Shown in pieces: positions 15,401 through 23,028 of a DNA stretch of 28,564 nucleotides. The stretch comes from a virus. The stretch spans positions 1-28,564 of IMG/VR virus record IMGVR_UViG_3300047316_000084; one strand, given 5' to 3'. Below the pieces are notes generated by a model. That model saw only the letters and a list, made by a program, of their open reading frames with translations. It did no database searches and was not told the origin of the DNA. A program made the position numbers and the translations under genes. Each line of letters starts with the position of its first letter. Within the stretch, counting starts at the first letter, position 1.

Positions 15401-17332
15401 CTGTGTCAGATCATTGCGGAACGTCTCGATGTCCTGCGCCGGGAGTTTGCCCTTGAGTGCCTTGGCGAACTCGGTATTGAAGTGCTCGGTCGCCGCCGGG
15501 GCGTCAGGCTTAGCCAGCGAAGACTCGACCGCGCGCTTGAGCGCAGTGCCGATACTGGTAGCAGTCTCGGGCGAAAATGCGCCGGTCTGCACCAGATTGC
15601 CGACCACATTGTCCACGCCTTGCGAGTAGGCGTTGACGAAGTTCTCTTGTCGGCTCTGTGAAGTCTGCTCGCGGGCCACTGAGCGCGGCTTGCCGCCGAC
15701 CGAAGTAGCGACGGCCGGGGCGGTACGCTCGAATTCGCGAACAGCCTTTGCCTCCGCCTCGCTAAGCAGGAGGCCGCGGCCCCTCTTGATTAGGCCGACT
15801 TGACCTTCGAAGCTGCTCGCGCGCCCTGCTGTCCTGCCGCCTTGCGCTTCACTGAGTACGCGATTGCCAGCGCCTGATTGAGCGGCTTGCCCGCGTTCTT
15901 CTCCGCTGCTACGTTGTTGCTGAATGCTTGTTTTGAAGTTCCCTTGTCGAGCGGCATTGATGTCCTCCTTCTCTGCTAACCGCAGAATTTCGTCCTCCTG
16001 CGGGGTGATGATCTTCTGCACCTGAACTTCAGGCGTCCCTTCGCCGATGATCGTCGGATCGATAGTGCGTGCCTTCGGCTGGTAGTCCGGCGTCTCCTCC
16101 AGCGTCTTGAGATTGGATGCCTTCTGCGTGAGCGTAGCCAAGTCCGCTTGAGCGGCGAGGCGATCCTTCGCGATGGCTTGCTTCGTGCGGCCTGTCTTCG
16201 CGTCTGCCTTCTCCTCCGTGAGTGCGGAGATACGGCCATTCACCTCGTCGATATGCGCGTTGACCTGATCCAGCGGGCTCGTGATGGGATGATCTTCCGC
16301 GCCGGTCGTGGTGACATGGTTGAAGTCGTACACCATGCGCAGGTCCGCAGGGTTAAATTCTTCAAACGGTGAGCCCGTGGCACTTGTATCCGGCGTCGGC
16401 TGGACGGGCGCGGGTTCGACCGGAGCCTGTGCAGTCGCAACCGGCGCGGGCGCGGCAGCAGAGGCCGGAGCAGCGTGACCGAAGTGCTGGGCGGCACCGA
16501 CAGGGCCCCCAACGAGTCCGCCGCCGATAGCGCCGAGAAGTGCAGAGTTCAGATAGTCGCTCTGGGCTTCTTCGTCAGTAAGCGGCTGACCGGCAGCGAC
16601 GCGCTCGATACCCGTCTGTGCCAGTTCCGTGCCGCCCTCGACCGCGATTCCCGCCGCCGCGCCCTTCGCTCCGCCCTTCAGTATCTCCGTGAGACCCTTC
16701 GCCGGATTCAGCGCCTTGCGGCCGAACATGCCAAGCATCTTAGCGGCGAGCAATTCGGGGACAACGTCCAAGGAACCGGCGAGCGTGCCGCCTACGACCG
16801 ACCGAGCAGCGGCATCGGGAAGACCAGCATCAACGGCGTCTGGATAGATAGAACCAGCTTCTTGCGCAATCGAGGAGGCTGCGAGGCCGCCCACCATGCC
16901 AGCATTCTTCGCGATAAGAGCCTTAGCCGGATCGGCCAGACCGCGGGCGGCAAGCGCACCACCACTGCGGCCGAGAAGACCGGTCGTGAGAGCGATAGCG
17001 AGTTGGGGGACGAGATAACCTGCGCCGTACTTGGCATAGTCGATGCCTTCGCCGACGCCATGAACATCCTCGGCACGCATACCGGTCTTAGCGGATTCAG
17101 CCTGCGCATTTCGAGCCACATCGAGCCCGTAGTCCTGAAGTGACTGGATGCCGGACACGTCACCTGCGAGCGCGAGCGCGCCGCCCGCCGTGCTTTTCAG
17201 GTCGGACAGTCCAGACTTTAGACCACGCTTGAAAGGACCGGGCGCGTTGGGGTCTAAAAAGAGATCGGTACCGGCTACCGGTTTGCTTGCATCGAGACCT
17301 ACGCTCGATGCAAACAGGTCGTTGCCTGCCAT
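9404..17332 (-). CDS. Giant polyvalent virion protein (2642 aa) with ART-like, metallopeptidase and PLxRFG-like domains
   Basis: This gene takes up more than a quarter of the window. Order by residue: two DLF motifs at the N-terminus; Ala/Gly-rich hydrophobic segments (about 107-150 and 260-285) that could cross membranes; a charged coiled coil (about 355-415); an ADP-ribosyltransferase-like segment (about 692-815, FTHWGD with His697, GTGVRGAD, later GYDAMQY); a conserved phage segment with VHDLFAHA (His1085); a zincin motif HEGYHYLE (H1243, E1244, H1247) with a likely third ligand E1301; a helical segment (about 1405-1625, RNWYRRSAQ, YSPRTPV, QAAVWVAIK) resembling HhH-GPD-like domains; and a C-terminal region of about 880 residues like the PLxRFG / tail-700 family (WMTPFRLSEQFNR near 2264). 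Such proteins are thought to be carried in the virion and ejected with the DNA to modify or protect in the host. Roles here are inferred. Confidence 0.8.
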   Translation of the reverse strand: MAGNDLFASSVGLDASKPVAGTDLFLDPNAPGPFKRGLKSGLSDLKSTAGGALALAGDVSGIQSLQDYGLDVARNAQAESAKTGMRAEDVHGVGEGIDYAKYGAGYLVPQLAIALTTGLLGRSGGALAARGLADPAKALIAKNAGMVGGLAASSIAQEAGSIYPDAVDAGLPDAAARSVVGGTLAGSLDVVPELLAAKMLGMFGRKALNPAKGLTEILKGGAKGAAAGIAVEGGTELAQTGIERVAAGQPLTDEEAQSDYLNSALLGAIGGGLVGGPVGAAQHFGHAAPASAAAPAPVATAQAPVEPAPVQPTPDTSATGSPFEEFNPADLRMVYDFNHVTTTGAEDHPITSPLDQVNAHIDEVNGRISALTEEKADAKTGRTKQAIAKDRLAAQADLATLTQKASNLKTLEETPDYQPKARTIDPTIIGEGTPEVQVQKIITPQEDEILRLAEKEDINAARQGNFKTSIQQQRSSGEERGQAAQSGAGNRVLSEAQGGRTAGRASSFEGQVGLIKRGRGLLLSEAEAKAVREFERTAPAVATSVGGKPRSVAREQTSQSRQENFVNAYSQGVDNVVGNLVQTGAFSPETATSIGTALKRAVESSLAKPDAPAATEHFNTEFAKALKGKLPAQDIETFRNDLTQHVSAALTPEIAEPGTKPLRSTKPVKAAAGLPKTAAQQTLFNKGAVAPTVEFTHWGDVPGGTTNPGAMGTGVRGADWPLAQAMGLSYTSAVVKGSTYREPAVQGRRQYEGSLDPAKVYQARSDDPLLAQARQQVAAQFGPHEGIAWMQYAKNVRDMGYDAMQYANGQLRIFTPQAVQPVSTSIFEHVLPTMPDKMVYARAKEVLDRHLATGGSSTYIRSGRDAAGTSAYAVSVFKQREVTLPGNPNTAALAQYIRANDDLLSNDTYLLGTWYDADTNQTYLDISRTTPDMRTALGYARAADQKAIFDLRTLTTINLGHPLFDVAQVYNSENGLPPIQELEYIQMDPAVGKQIARAYDQLQALNRDETVKEAFDAMALEEEQMFAAVSQFIKIEPWTKEGQPYDSSAAMRADVFGNNHLWVFQGGEAHPYRTPEQVFKGRAVHDLFAHARTGFEFGPTGELNATRMHAQMYSHVALPALVVDNIGQNSWVNFSDVNEGKPQGEREFAAQKVDLLPESLWGKLLSDPINSRSAADQRTNDVHRAKGEQVFSYLEHILGTPRGLTVQTVESLPQGVGALRLSNAKAIIELALNAKDIMSVAGHEGYHYLESTTLPARDREVVRAAFAVGTPLHTSLIEKTRAYDKANGTNITEEVQSVPAEARAYGFEFWKRGDLQAKGVVQRVFEAFKQTLERISNFVNGLGWTSYEDIFNGIERGDYARRELQNLHSGTMQESYVSSIEPDAMPGSTVLNRNKDAASQAKGRPAWIKTPQDLKKMRSLLKGLATEGGDARNWYRRSAQAILAWAGGDKAKAGKMAALVAMYSPRTPVGEDLKHAVQHYVQWERGQKIDAGGSRRQAEYGSRILDGTGHRDYADMYTLPGNPETAPKITSFFKNMMLTIDPVTYNSESQDATIDMWMSHIFGFGSKDGKISDANYWWADAEVKRLANQMGLATDQVQAAVWVAIKARGNMVRSLARKQGIERGWFTRGLAPANERTDLLGKGGRPTVYKLKPKHEFDYMVNWIRLALSAPFSRANFDDANYSYAEGFRDIADGSLRLNRLDTQFELDAGLFNDIAFGKVTQGEMTFYSRAASLADIAQRVDAGELPRQQLNAMWADAVDQIATPADIRESFVSKASTELTGAVGGLKRFYAQYLSSGLNLARHSAGYKNAFNVMTAYTQRKSRLIADSVERQLSTWTGSKKGTQTDKIAASKALLLRTENAWTTGSEGYLNVRNSLTETQREMFDQATAMIGNQLDAELKADSVSYRKLFTNDEQFQQWYSERFDQVQRLKAEGYFPERRYGDHIVHGYVAGQDGKHITVYYSQHEREADARGELANLQKLLPNEDVTFDYGYRFQPDYDGSLSFQQFLNIAGRHGIKLTQAEKERIGKALIAADSTRRNRIFRRKNIAGYSEDGTRVLAEFGVTMANKIAYSELGEAMNDAANGKETDVSFTPDGQVEINTYNNNVWQLDGEKAGFYRNLVDKTLDFTMAPNSGNAISRGMRTAASVYFLGGSASAAMVNMTALAMNTLPWLTQHTSYSDAAAKLTGAAMIAGRSLSTIRDLPKLLDQTIKMEGIDEVDGLRRALQIATQDGTVLDTEIYQIMGLSRGQEYSLSGRTQNAVRLWMTPFRLSEQFNRVTAFIATYKIAKENKATNDAAYRLAQDAVYSTHFRYDEANRPAMARGPVGSLLFTFKTYPIFAAELMAHLFREKPQAGVYMMLSFALMAGIDGLPFSDDIADIIDVISQRVFGSPFNTKRAMRNVLKQASESIVGADLSSVMLHGIANELTGLSFSSRVGLGNMIPGTRIGAADADYKKVVNDLLGPVGSLITSVAGGLDSVTRGNFDEAAKQALPLAARNMIKGWEQFERGYATDVGGRRLVDVSGPEAFWQSLGFSSSALANAYTADSIDKQTLAFYNQVKVDFSSDLAKALREKNTEKAADVAHTIAEWNKYYPNMPIAISPSSIRRQIQLANLPLNQRTLLTLPRQLRGSSDAALGLERN

Positions 17333-17333
17333 G

Positions 17334-18545
17334 TTAGTTCATTCGCCCTTCTGCGCGTAGACGCGCGAGAACTGCTTCACGGGACATCTTGTTGGCCTTC
17401 ATTGTGGCAGTAATATCGGCCTCTGTCACCGGCTGGTTGACCTTCGGCGCGAGCGCCGTCTGGTTCTTGGTGTCCACGATCACCGGGTTGCCCATGGCAT
17501 CCACGGTCACCTTCTTGTTCTTGTCTCCGGCATCGGCAACCGCAGCCGCGCCGCGCAGATATGTTCCGGTTGCTGCGAGCCCACGAGCTTGCGCTTCCTG
17601 CCGCTTAGTTTCGACCCCAGCCGTCTTCAGATAGCGATTGAAAGATTGTCCGGAAGCAGCCGTCGCGCCGCGCTGTGCTGCGACCTCGCCGGAGAACTTG
17701 GCGAGGCTGTTGAAAATGCCGCCTTTGGTACCGAGGACCGGCAGACTGGTCGAGGGTGTCGTCTCGCCCGTCTGATCGACCGGTGCAGCGGCAGCGGCGG
17801 GGACGCCGGTATTGAACGCCAATGTGCGGCCCGTGCGCGTGTTCACGGCACCGCCAGTCCCGAGAGCGGGGATCGGCTTCTTGCCGTTGACCAAGTCTTG
17901 TACTTCTTGCGGGGCCAACGCCGGGGCCCCGTAAGCCGTGACGCCCGCCGGGATGCTCGTGGACGGTGCGGCAGTCGGTGCGGCGGCAGCGTTAGCACCG
18001 CCATTCGGAGCAAGCGCGTGACCGGTACTGGCAAAAGGATTAAGGGTATTCCCGAGGTCCACCAGAGCGCCAGCAGACCGAACACCAAGATCGCGCGCAA
18101 AACGGAGCCCCGGAGAATCAAGGTTCGACGGACCGATGCCGAATCGTTTCTCGTAGTCCTCGGTGGGAGTCTCATAGGTCTTCCCCGCAGATTGCGCCGC
18201 GGTCAGGCCGATGCCGACTGCGCCGAGGGCGCGGCCTCCGACTCGCAGCGCACGAAGGGCCCGTTGCCCGAAGGTCAGCCCGCTCTCGGCAGCAGCGGTG
18301 GCAACAGGAGCAGGATTGGTAGCGGTCGGTGTGGAGATGGCCGGAGTTGTAGCGGCACCGGAGGCACCGCCGAAGCGCGAGCCCGCTGCCTCCATGCCGG
18401 TCACAGCGTCGGCACCGTACTTCGCGACACGTGCCGCGCGATTGGCCGCAGCGAGATCAGCGCCGGGCGCAGCCGCGTTAGCGCCGCGCATGAGCTTCGT
18501 GACATCGCCCTCGAACTGAACTGTGCCGTCCGGATTGACAACCAT
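17334..18545 (-). CDS. Ala/Gly/Pro-rich protein, probable internal virion or ejection protein
   Basis: The 403-aa protein has an Ala-rich N-terminus, a Thr/Pro/Ala linker (about 65-88), an amphipathic Ala/Gly/Arg helix pair (about 92-122, RALRALRVGGRALGAVGIGL), and further low-complexity Ala/Pro stretches. The C-terminus is a compact charged helix (ATMKANKMSREAVLARLRAEG). No known domain is recognised. It ends one base before the giant gene's ATG (TAA-C-ATG), so the two are translated together. Amphipathic, low-complexity proteins in this position of podovirus-like genomes are often ejected with the DNA; that is inference. Confidence 0.7.
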   Translation of the reverse strand: MVVNPDGTVQFEGDVTKLMRGANAAAPGADLAAANRAARVAKYGADAVTGMEAAGSRFGGASGAATTPAISTPTATNPAPVATAAAESGLTFGQRALRALRVGGRALGAVGIGLTAAQSAGKTYETPTEDYEKRFGIGPSNLDSPGLRFARDLGVRSAGALVDLGNTLNPFASTGHALAPNGGANAAAAPTAAPSTSIPAGVTAYGAPALAPQEVQDLVNGKKPIPALGTGGAVNTRTGRTLAFNTGVPAAAAAPVDQTGETTPSTSLPVLGTKGGIFNSLAKFSGEVAAQRGATAASGQSFNRYLKTAGVETKRQEAQARGLAATGTYLRGAAAVADAGDKNKKVTVDAMGNPVIVDTKNQTALAPKVNQPVTEADITATMKANKMSREAVLARLRAEGRMN

Positions 18546-18554
18546 GTCTCCTCC

Positions 18555-20351
18555 TTACGAATTCGTGATCTCTGCGGCCAGAGTCGTGATCGACCCCAGC
18601 GTAGCTTCGACGATGCTCTTGTAGAAGTTCGAGCCAAACTCCGAAGCGTGGAGCCGCACATCGGCGCTCCGCACCAGTGCTTCGAGTTTCACTCGCGCGG
18701 ACTCCAGATTGATCTCCGCGGCCTTCGTGTTCCACGTGATGTTCGAGCCAAGTTCCTGAACCTGCAACTGGAACGCGGACTTCAGCGCATCCACCGACGT
18801 TGCGAAGGCAGAGATATCCGCCTTGTATGTGTCAATGGTAGCATTCAGCACGGCGACCTGCGAGGTAAGTGTCGCCCGGAATTGCTCGATCTGGGCCTGA
18901 TACCCCGCCAGACGGGTACGGGCCTGCTCGGTTTCGGCGTTTAAATTCGCAACCTGCACGTCAGCCTTGACCTTCGAGCCCTGAACCTGCGCGTTGTAGG
19001 CACTAACCTCGGCCTCGAAGGCAGTGATCTTGGCCGTCTCGCCTTCGATCTGGGCCTTGTACATGTTGAACTCGGCGACCTTCGCCTGCACCTGTTGGGC
19101 GTAAGCGTCCACAAGCCCTCGGAAGGCATCCAGACGGAGACGTTCGATCCCGGCTTGGATCGATGCCGCTTCCATGCGCGTGCGGTAGATGCCGACGACC
19201 GCTTGGATGCCAGCGATCTGCGCGTTGTATGCGTCGATGGCGGCGCGCTGAACCTCTACGTCGAGCCGGGCTGCATCGATCTGGGCCTTGAAAATCTCGA
19301 TCTGCGTGAGGGCAGCGCGTGTCTTCAGTTCGAAGACCTGTGCCTCGGCTTGGTACGACTGTACCCGCGCATTGTAGCGCGCGACGAGCGCGTTGAAGAC
19401 TTGGATCGAGAACTCCAGCACAGCCTTGGACGCGTTAAGCGCCCGCTCCATGATGGAGTTGTGGAAGTTGATGAGGATGGCTTCCAGTTCTTTGGACTCG
19501 CGGATCGTGAACTGCCGGTTCTGTACGAACAGATCGGCGCGCTTGATCGCGATGTCGCGATTGATACTCGATACCTTGTCGGACAGGTCCTGCTGTGCGC
19601 GCTCGACCGCGATTGACAGGTCGCCGGGCAGGAGCGGGAAGCCGCGCTGAGCGTGGAACTGGATCAGTTGATCGACCGCTTGTTCGGCCGTGTCGAACTC
19701 GCGCGACCGGGCGCGCTCCCACATGGCAAGCTCGTCAGTGATATCGATGCCGTACCCGCCATTCAGAATGTCATTGAGCAGCTTGGCCTTCGTCGCGTCG
19801 AGGAGAGCCGATTCGTAAACTGCCTCGGCGAACTGAAACGTATCCGTCGGTGCGACGAGATCATCCACCGGCAGATTAGCATTGAAGAACGGCAGTTGAA
19901 TCGTCGGCGCTGTCGGCAGGTTCGGCATCGTCACGCTAGGCGAGGCCGGGATCGTCACTACCGGAGCCTCGGGGATCACGGGATCGGTGATCAGCGGAGG
20001 AGTGGGCGCGGGCGGCAGCACGGCGCTCGGCGCGCTCGGCAGACTCAGGACCGGGGCGGACTTGAGGAAGTCCAGCACGGCAACCGGCACGACGGCGGTA
20101 AAGTCGAACGTCGGTGCGTCGGGAGCAGTGACCGTGATGCCGGGAATCGTGGGCCGGGTAGGACGCTGGCCGTCGAGTTCGGACTTCGCCGAATCGGTAA
20201 TGCCAGAACGACCGTAGCCCAAATCAGCGGGCACGGTAACCGGGAAGTCCTGATTCGCGAGGTTAGCGACCTGATTGATGAACGCGTTGGCCTGCACCAC
20301 CCAATCGGTGACGTAGGCTTGCTGACTCGCGATGATCTCAGGAACGGCCAT
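18555..20351 (-). CDS. Long helical coiled-coil virion protein
   Basis: The 598-aa protein has a Pro/Val/Thr-rich region (about 70-160, including repeated P-x-x-P spacing), then from about 165 to the end almost continuous helix. Residues about 310-510 show an apolipoprotein-like pattern in which YNAQV/YKAQIE/YQAQIEQF units recur roughly every 35-40 residues. This predicts a rod-like coiled coil or helical bundle. Position between the SPRY protein and the Ala-rich protein points to a tail or ejection component. No enzymatic motif is seen. The start has a GGGAG site, and the gene is 12 bases after the previous stop. Confidence 0.75.
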   Translation of the reverse strand: MAVPEIIASQQAYVTDWVVQANAFINQVANLANQDFPVTVPADLGYGRSGITDSAKSELDGQRPTRPTIPGITVTAPDAPTFDFTAVVPVAVLDFLKSAPVLSLPSAPSAVLPPAPTPPLITDPVIPEAPVVTIPASPSVTMPNLPTAPTIQLPFFNANLPVDDLVAPTDTFQFAEAVYESALLDATKAKLLNDILNGGYGIDITDELAMWERARSREFDTAEQAVDQLIQFHAQRGFPLLPGDLSIAVERAQQDLSDKVSSINRDIAIKRADLFVQNRQFTIRESKELEAILINFHNSIMERALNASKAVLEFSIQVFNALVARYNARVQSYQAEAQVFELKTRAALTQIEIFKAQIDAARLDVEVQRAAIDAYNAQIAGIQAVVGIYRTRMEAASIQAGIERLRLDAFRGLVDAYAQQVQAKVAEFNMYKAQIEGETAKITAFEAEVSAYNAQVQGSKVKADVQVANLNAETEQARTRLAGYQAQIEQFRATLTSQVAVLNATIDTYKADISAFATSVDALKSAFQLQVQELGSNITWNTKAAEINLESARVKLEALVRSADVRLHASEFGSNFYKSIVEATLGSITTLAAEITNS

Positions 20352-20363
20352 GGTAGTCTCCCA

Positions 20364-22148
20364 TTATACCACCCGGCGGTACGTCTTTTCCGGGTAGACC
20401 TGCACGTGTTCGAGGAGAAAGTCCGCGCCACCGACGTTCTCGACTCCGAACTGCCAGTAGGGCGACTTGGGCCCGCGGCCGACGGGGACGCGGCGCTGCT
20501 GTACGCCTGTGATGTTGTTCCACGGAAGCAGATACATCCGCTTCCCGTCCTGCGAGGTATAGGTCGAGAAGTGCACGTCACCGGTCGTCGAGTAGCCAGC
20601 GTAGATGCGCGGCACGCGCTTGTTGTAGCTCGTGCCGAAGCTCTCTGCGCCTGTGCGAACCATCGCGTCAATGCTGGCGGTCGCATCCTTATCTGCCGCC
20701 GTCAACTTCACCAAGCCAGCGTCCCCGGCCGCGAGCACGAGGTCCTGATACTCGGCGTAGCTATTGAAGTCGAAATTGCTGTACTCGGTGAGCCCCTTCT
20801 TCCGTACATTCAAGACCCATGTCCGGACGGCTGCGGCGATCTGGGAGATGCCATCGGCAGTCAGGATCGGGGCGAATAGAGACAGGTCCGCGGTGCCCAC
20901 GTAAGGACCATACCCGACCGCATTCAGCGTGATCAACGGTAGCGGCTTGGACAGGCGCAGGGAGTTCCCGATGAAACCCGAAGACGTGAGGTACATCTTC
21001 GGCAAGTCGAGCAGCAAGGTACCGAGACTCTCGCTAAAGCCCGTGGTGCTAAGCCGCAGGAGAGGCAGCGTCAGTCCGGCAGCGGCCGGGACATTCAAAC
21101 TCGCAATGGCCGAGAGGGTGAGGCGCGGAAGTGCCGCGAGGCCATCGGATACGGACCCGCCGATAAGGAACCCATCGGCGGTCAGTAGGGGAAGACCGAG
21201 ATTCGCCCCGGTGGTACTTGCCTGCAACTGGAGCATCGGGAGCGTATCGTTGAGCGCACCGTCTAATCCGCCAAAGCCAGTTGTGGACATAGTAATGATG
21301 GGGAGCGCGGCATCAAGACCGATAATTCCCGAGACAACCCCATGTCCAGAGGCCGTCAGCGGCTCCATTACTGAGAGCGAATAGGCGGCAGAATGCCCCG
21401 TACCATTACCCGTTATCGGCAAGAACGATACGATACCGAAAGGAAGCGGACCCCCACTGGCCGCGGCTGTGAGGGCTTGCATGATACCTGCACCGAGACC
21501 ATTATGTCCGCCAACAGCAGTAAAGGCAGGTAGGGTAACTGCACCAGCGGCGAGACGGAAACCACTAGCCGTCATCGCATTAAGAGAAACCGCGGCATTC
21601 CCATGGCTCGCTGCGGGCGGTGCATCCATACCAGCAAAACCGGCGGGGGGAGTAAATGTAAAGGCAGTCGCACCATTATTGATGGTAACTGCGGCTGCAA
21701 CGGCTCCATTGCAACTATAGCCGAACATCCATCCGCTAGCACTGGTAATACCAGTAAAAGCTACTCCTTGGCTAACATTATCCTTGTAAAATGTGATCTG
21801 ACCGGCATCCAAATCCATTGCAATGCCAATAGTATTTGCGGTACTATACGACGCGCCATAGCTAACATTGCCCGCGCCATTGGCTTTGGTACCGTCTGCG
21901 TTGTAAACATAGGCATCGGTAGTCCCGCCCAACGAAGCAGTCATGCTCGCAGAGGGATTACAGATACCCAGACGAACAAGAGTGACACTTGTAGCGATGG
22001 TAAGCTCGGCGTACCACTTACCAGAGGTTTTCTGAAGGGTGGTGCGAACTGCTTGCGGGACTCCACTACCGTCCGCAGTAGCAGTAAGATTCCCGTTTGA
22101 AAGGGTAATCCTTGCGCTCTTATTTGCGGGGTCGAATGTGACGGCCAT
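20364..22148 (-). CDS. SPRY-domain adhesin-like tail protein with internal repeats
   Basis: The 594-aa protein has three parts. Residues about 1-170 form a SPRY/B30.2-like beta domain (KWYAELTI, VRLGICN, NTIGIAMDLDAGQITFYKD). Residues about 175-440 contain roughly ten degenerate repeats of 22-26 residues with the pattern LP-x-(I/L)T ... ATGF ... G. Residues about 440-594 match a domain shared by many phage tail proteins (TWVLNVRKKGLTEYSNFDFNSY ... with KRVPRIYAGY, GRGPKSPYWQFGVEN). Together these suggest a virion-surface protein that binds a receptor or a glycan. The DNA for residues 1-170 is much less GC-rich than its surroundings, which suggests the SPRY module was acquired separately. A GGAG site precedes the ATG. 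Confidence 0.75.
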   Translation of the reverse strand: MAVTFDPANKSARITLSNGNLTATADGSGVPQAVRTTLQKTSGKWYAELTIATSVTLVRLGICNPSASMTASLGGTTDAYVYNADGTKANGAGNVSYGASYSTANTIGIAMDLDAGQITFYKDNVSQGVAFTGITSASGWMFGYSCNGAVAAAVTINNGATAFTFTPPAGFAGMDAPPAASHGNAAVSLNAMTASGFRLAAGAVTLPAFTAVGGHNGLGAGIMQALTAAASGGPLPFGIVSFLPITGNGTGHSAAYSLSVMEPLTASGHGVVSGIIGLDAALPIITMSTTGFGGLDGALNDTLPMLQLQASTTGANLGLPLLTADGFLIGGSVSDGLAALPRLTLSAIASLNVPAAAGLTLPLLRLSTTGFSESLGTLLLDLPKMYLTSSGFIGNSLRLSKPLPLITLNAVGYGPYVGTADLSLFAPILTADGISQIAAAVRTWVLNVRKKGLTEYSNFDFNSYAEYQDLVLAAGDAGLVKLTAADKDATASIDAMVRTGAESFGTSYNKRVPRIYAGYSTTGDVHFSTYTSQDGKRMYLLPWNNITGVQQRRVPVGRGPKSPYWQFGVENVGGADFLLEHVQVYPEKTYRRVV

Positions 22149-22169
22149 TACAGGTGCTCCAAAGATATG

Positions 22170-22195
22170 ATCCCCACACTGTTAAGTGTGGGGAT
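22170..22195 (-). terminator. Intercistronic stem-loop, weak terminator or mRNA-stability element
   Basis: An 11-bp perfect stem, ATCCCCACACT (22170-22180) with AGTGTGGGGAT (22185-22195), around a four-base loop. On the - strand it is followed by CATATCTTTGG, a poor U tract. It lies in the 70-base gap after the 259-aa gene and before the SPRY gene, which is one of the larger gaps in the late operon. It may partly terminate transcription or protect upstream mRNA. Confidence 0.6.
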
Positions 22196-22218
22196 TCTCA
22201 TGGGAGGAATCGACCCTT

Positions 22219-22998
22219 TTATGAGGTCGGGAGCGTAACGGTGAACGTGTCGATGGTCTGCGTTGCCCCGTTTGCAATGGAGGTCGTCGAGAGATTCAAT
22301 TCCGCGCCGGAGGTGGAGATCGCACCGTCCATACGCAGAACCGATTCGGTCGAATCAAGCGCGCCCGCATCCGAGACCGCGGCCTCGAACCGGAACCAGC
22401 CTGCCGTGCCAGTAGCGACTGACACTCCCGTCCATGTCTGCGAGGCCACTTTGGAGATAATCCCCGCAGCAACATCGCCCCAGAGCAAACCATTGACTGC
22501 CGTGACCCCGCCCGCCATATTGGATGCCGAGCCAAAGGAGATAGTTGTGCCGGTACCCGCGGGAACCCAAGTGTTCGGCAACGATCCGAAGCCCGGCTTG
22601 GCGGTCAATGTAATAACTCCCGTCGAGCCGGTAGTCGAGGCGGTGACGTAGGTGTTCTTCGGGTTATCATTGATCGCCTTCGCGACCAAGGTGGCCGTAC
22701 CGGCGACCGTACCGTCCGAAGCCACGACGCTTCCCATGATCTCGATACCGTTGAGGGTAAAGGTATTCGCCGAACCCGAAGTACCGCTCAACGTCAGTGA
22801 TCCAACTGACAGCACCTCACGCGTAAGCGCGCCCGATGAACTGGAATAGGTGCAAAGCAGCGTGCCCGTCGGGGCAGCGTCGGCGGTCGCGGGTTGTGCA
22901 CCTGTGTAAATCTTCAGCACGCAGTTGGACATCGCATACTTGAAGGCGCGGCCTTTGAGTACAGAGTTGCGCAGAGCAGCGGAAAGTCGCAGAGCCAT
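22219..22998 (-). CDS. Beta-rich structural protein, paralog B
   Basis: This 259-aa protein is a clear paralog of the neighbouring 257-aa protein. Both start with M-x-L-x-LS...LRN, and share KIYTGAQPATADAA / QVYTGSKPASPDAA near residue 31-45, an internal INDN(P/S)KNT segment, an ITLTAKPG segment, GTAGWFR, and a C-terminal LNLS/NMS...GATQT(I/L)(D/S)TF ending. The family is common among phage structural genes. The function is probably in the tail or head surface, but I cannot tell which. It lies 30 bases after paralog A, with a GGGAG site. Confidence 0.78.
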   Translation of the reverse strand: MALRLSAALRNSVLKGRAFKYAMSNCVLKIYTGAQPATADAAPTGTLLCTYSSSSGALTREVLSVGSLTLSGTSGSANTFTLNGIEIMGSVVASDGTVAGTATLVAKAINDNPKNTYVTASTTGSTGVITLTAKPGFGSLPNTWVPAGTGTTISFGSASNMAGGVTAVNGLLWGDVAAGIISKVASQTWTGVSVATGTAGWFRFEAAVSDAGALDSTESVLRMDGAISTSGAELNLSTTSIANGATQTIDTFTVTLPTS

Positions 22999-23028
22999 GT
23001 TGGTTTCTCCCTTTTACAGTCGGGGCGC

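Noticed and set aside
9404-17332. A virion RNA polymerase of the N4 type in the giant protein
   Set aside because: The capsid family suggested N4 relatives, but I find no T7/N4-type polymerase motifs; the domains seen are ART-like, zincin and PLxRFG-like.
17589-18944. A 451-aa open frame on the + strand across two late genes
   Set aside because: It spans the junction of two well-packed - strand genes and has shadow composition.
20355-20375. A TATAAT box on the - strand before the helical protein gene
   Set aside because: No -35 element is found at suitable spacing, and the bases are part of the previous gene's last codons and stop.
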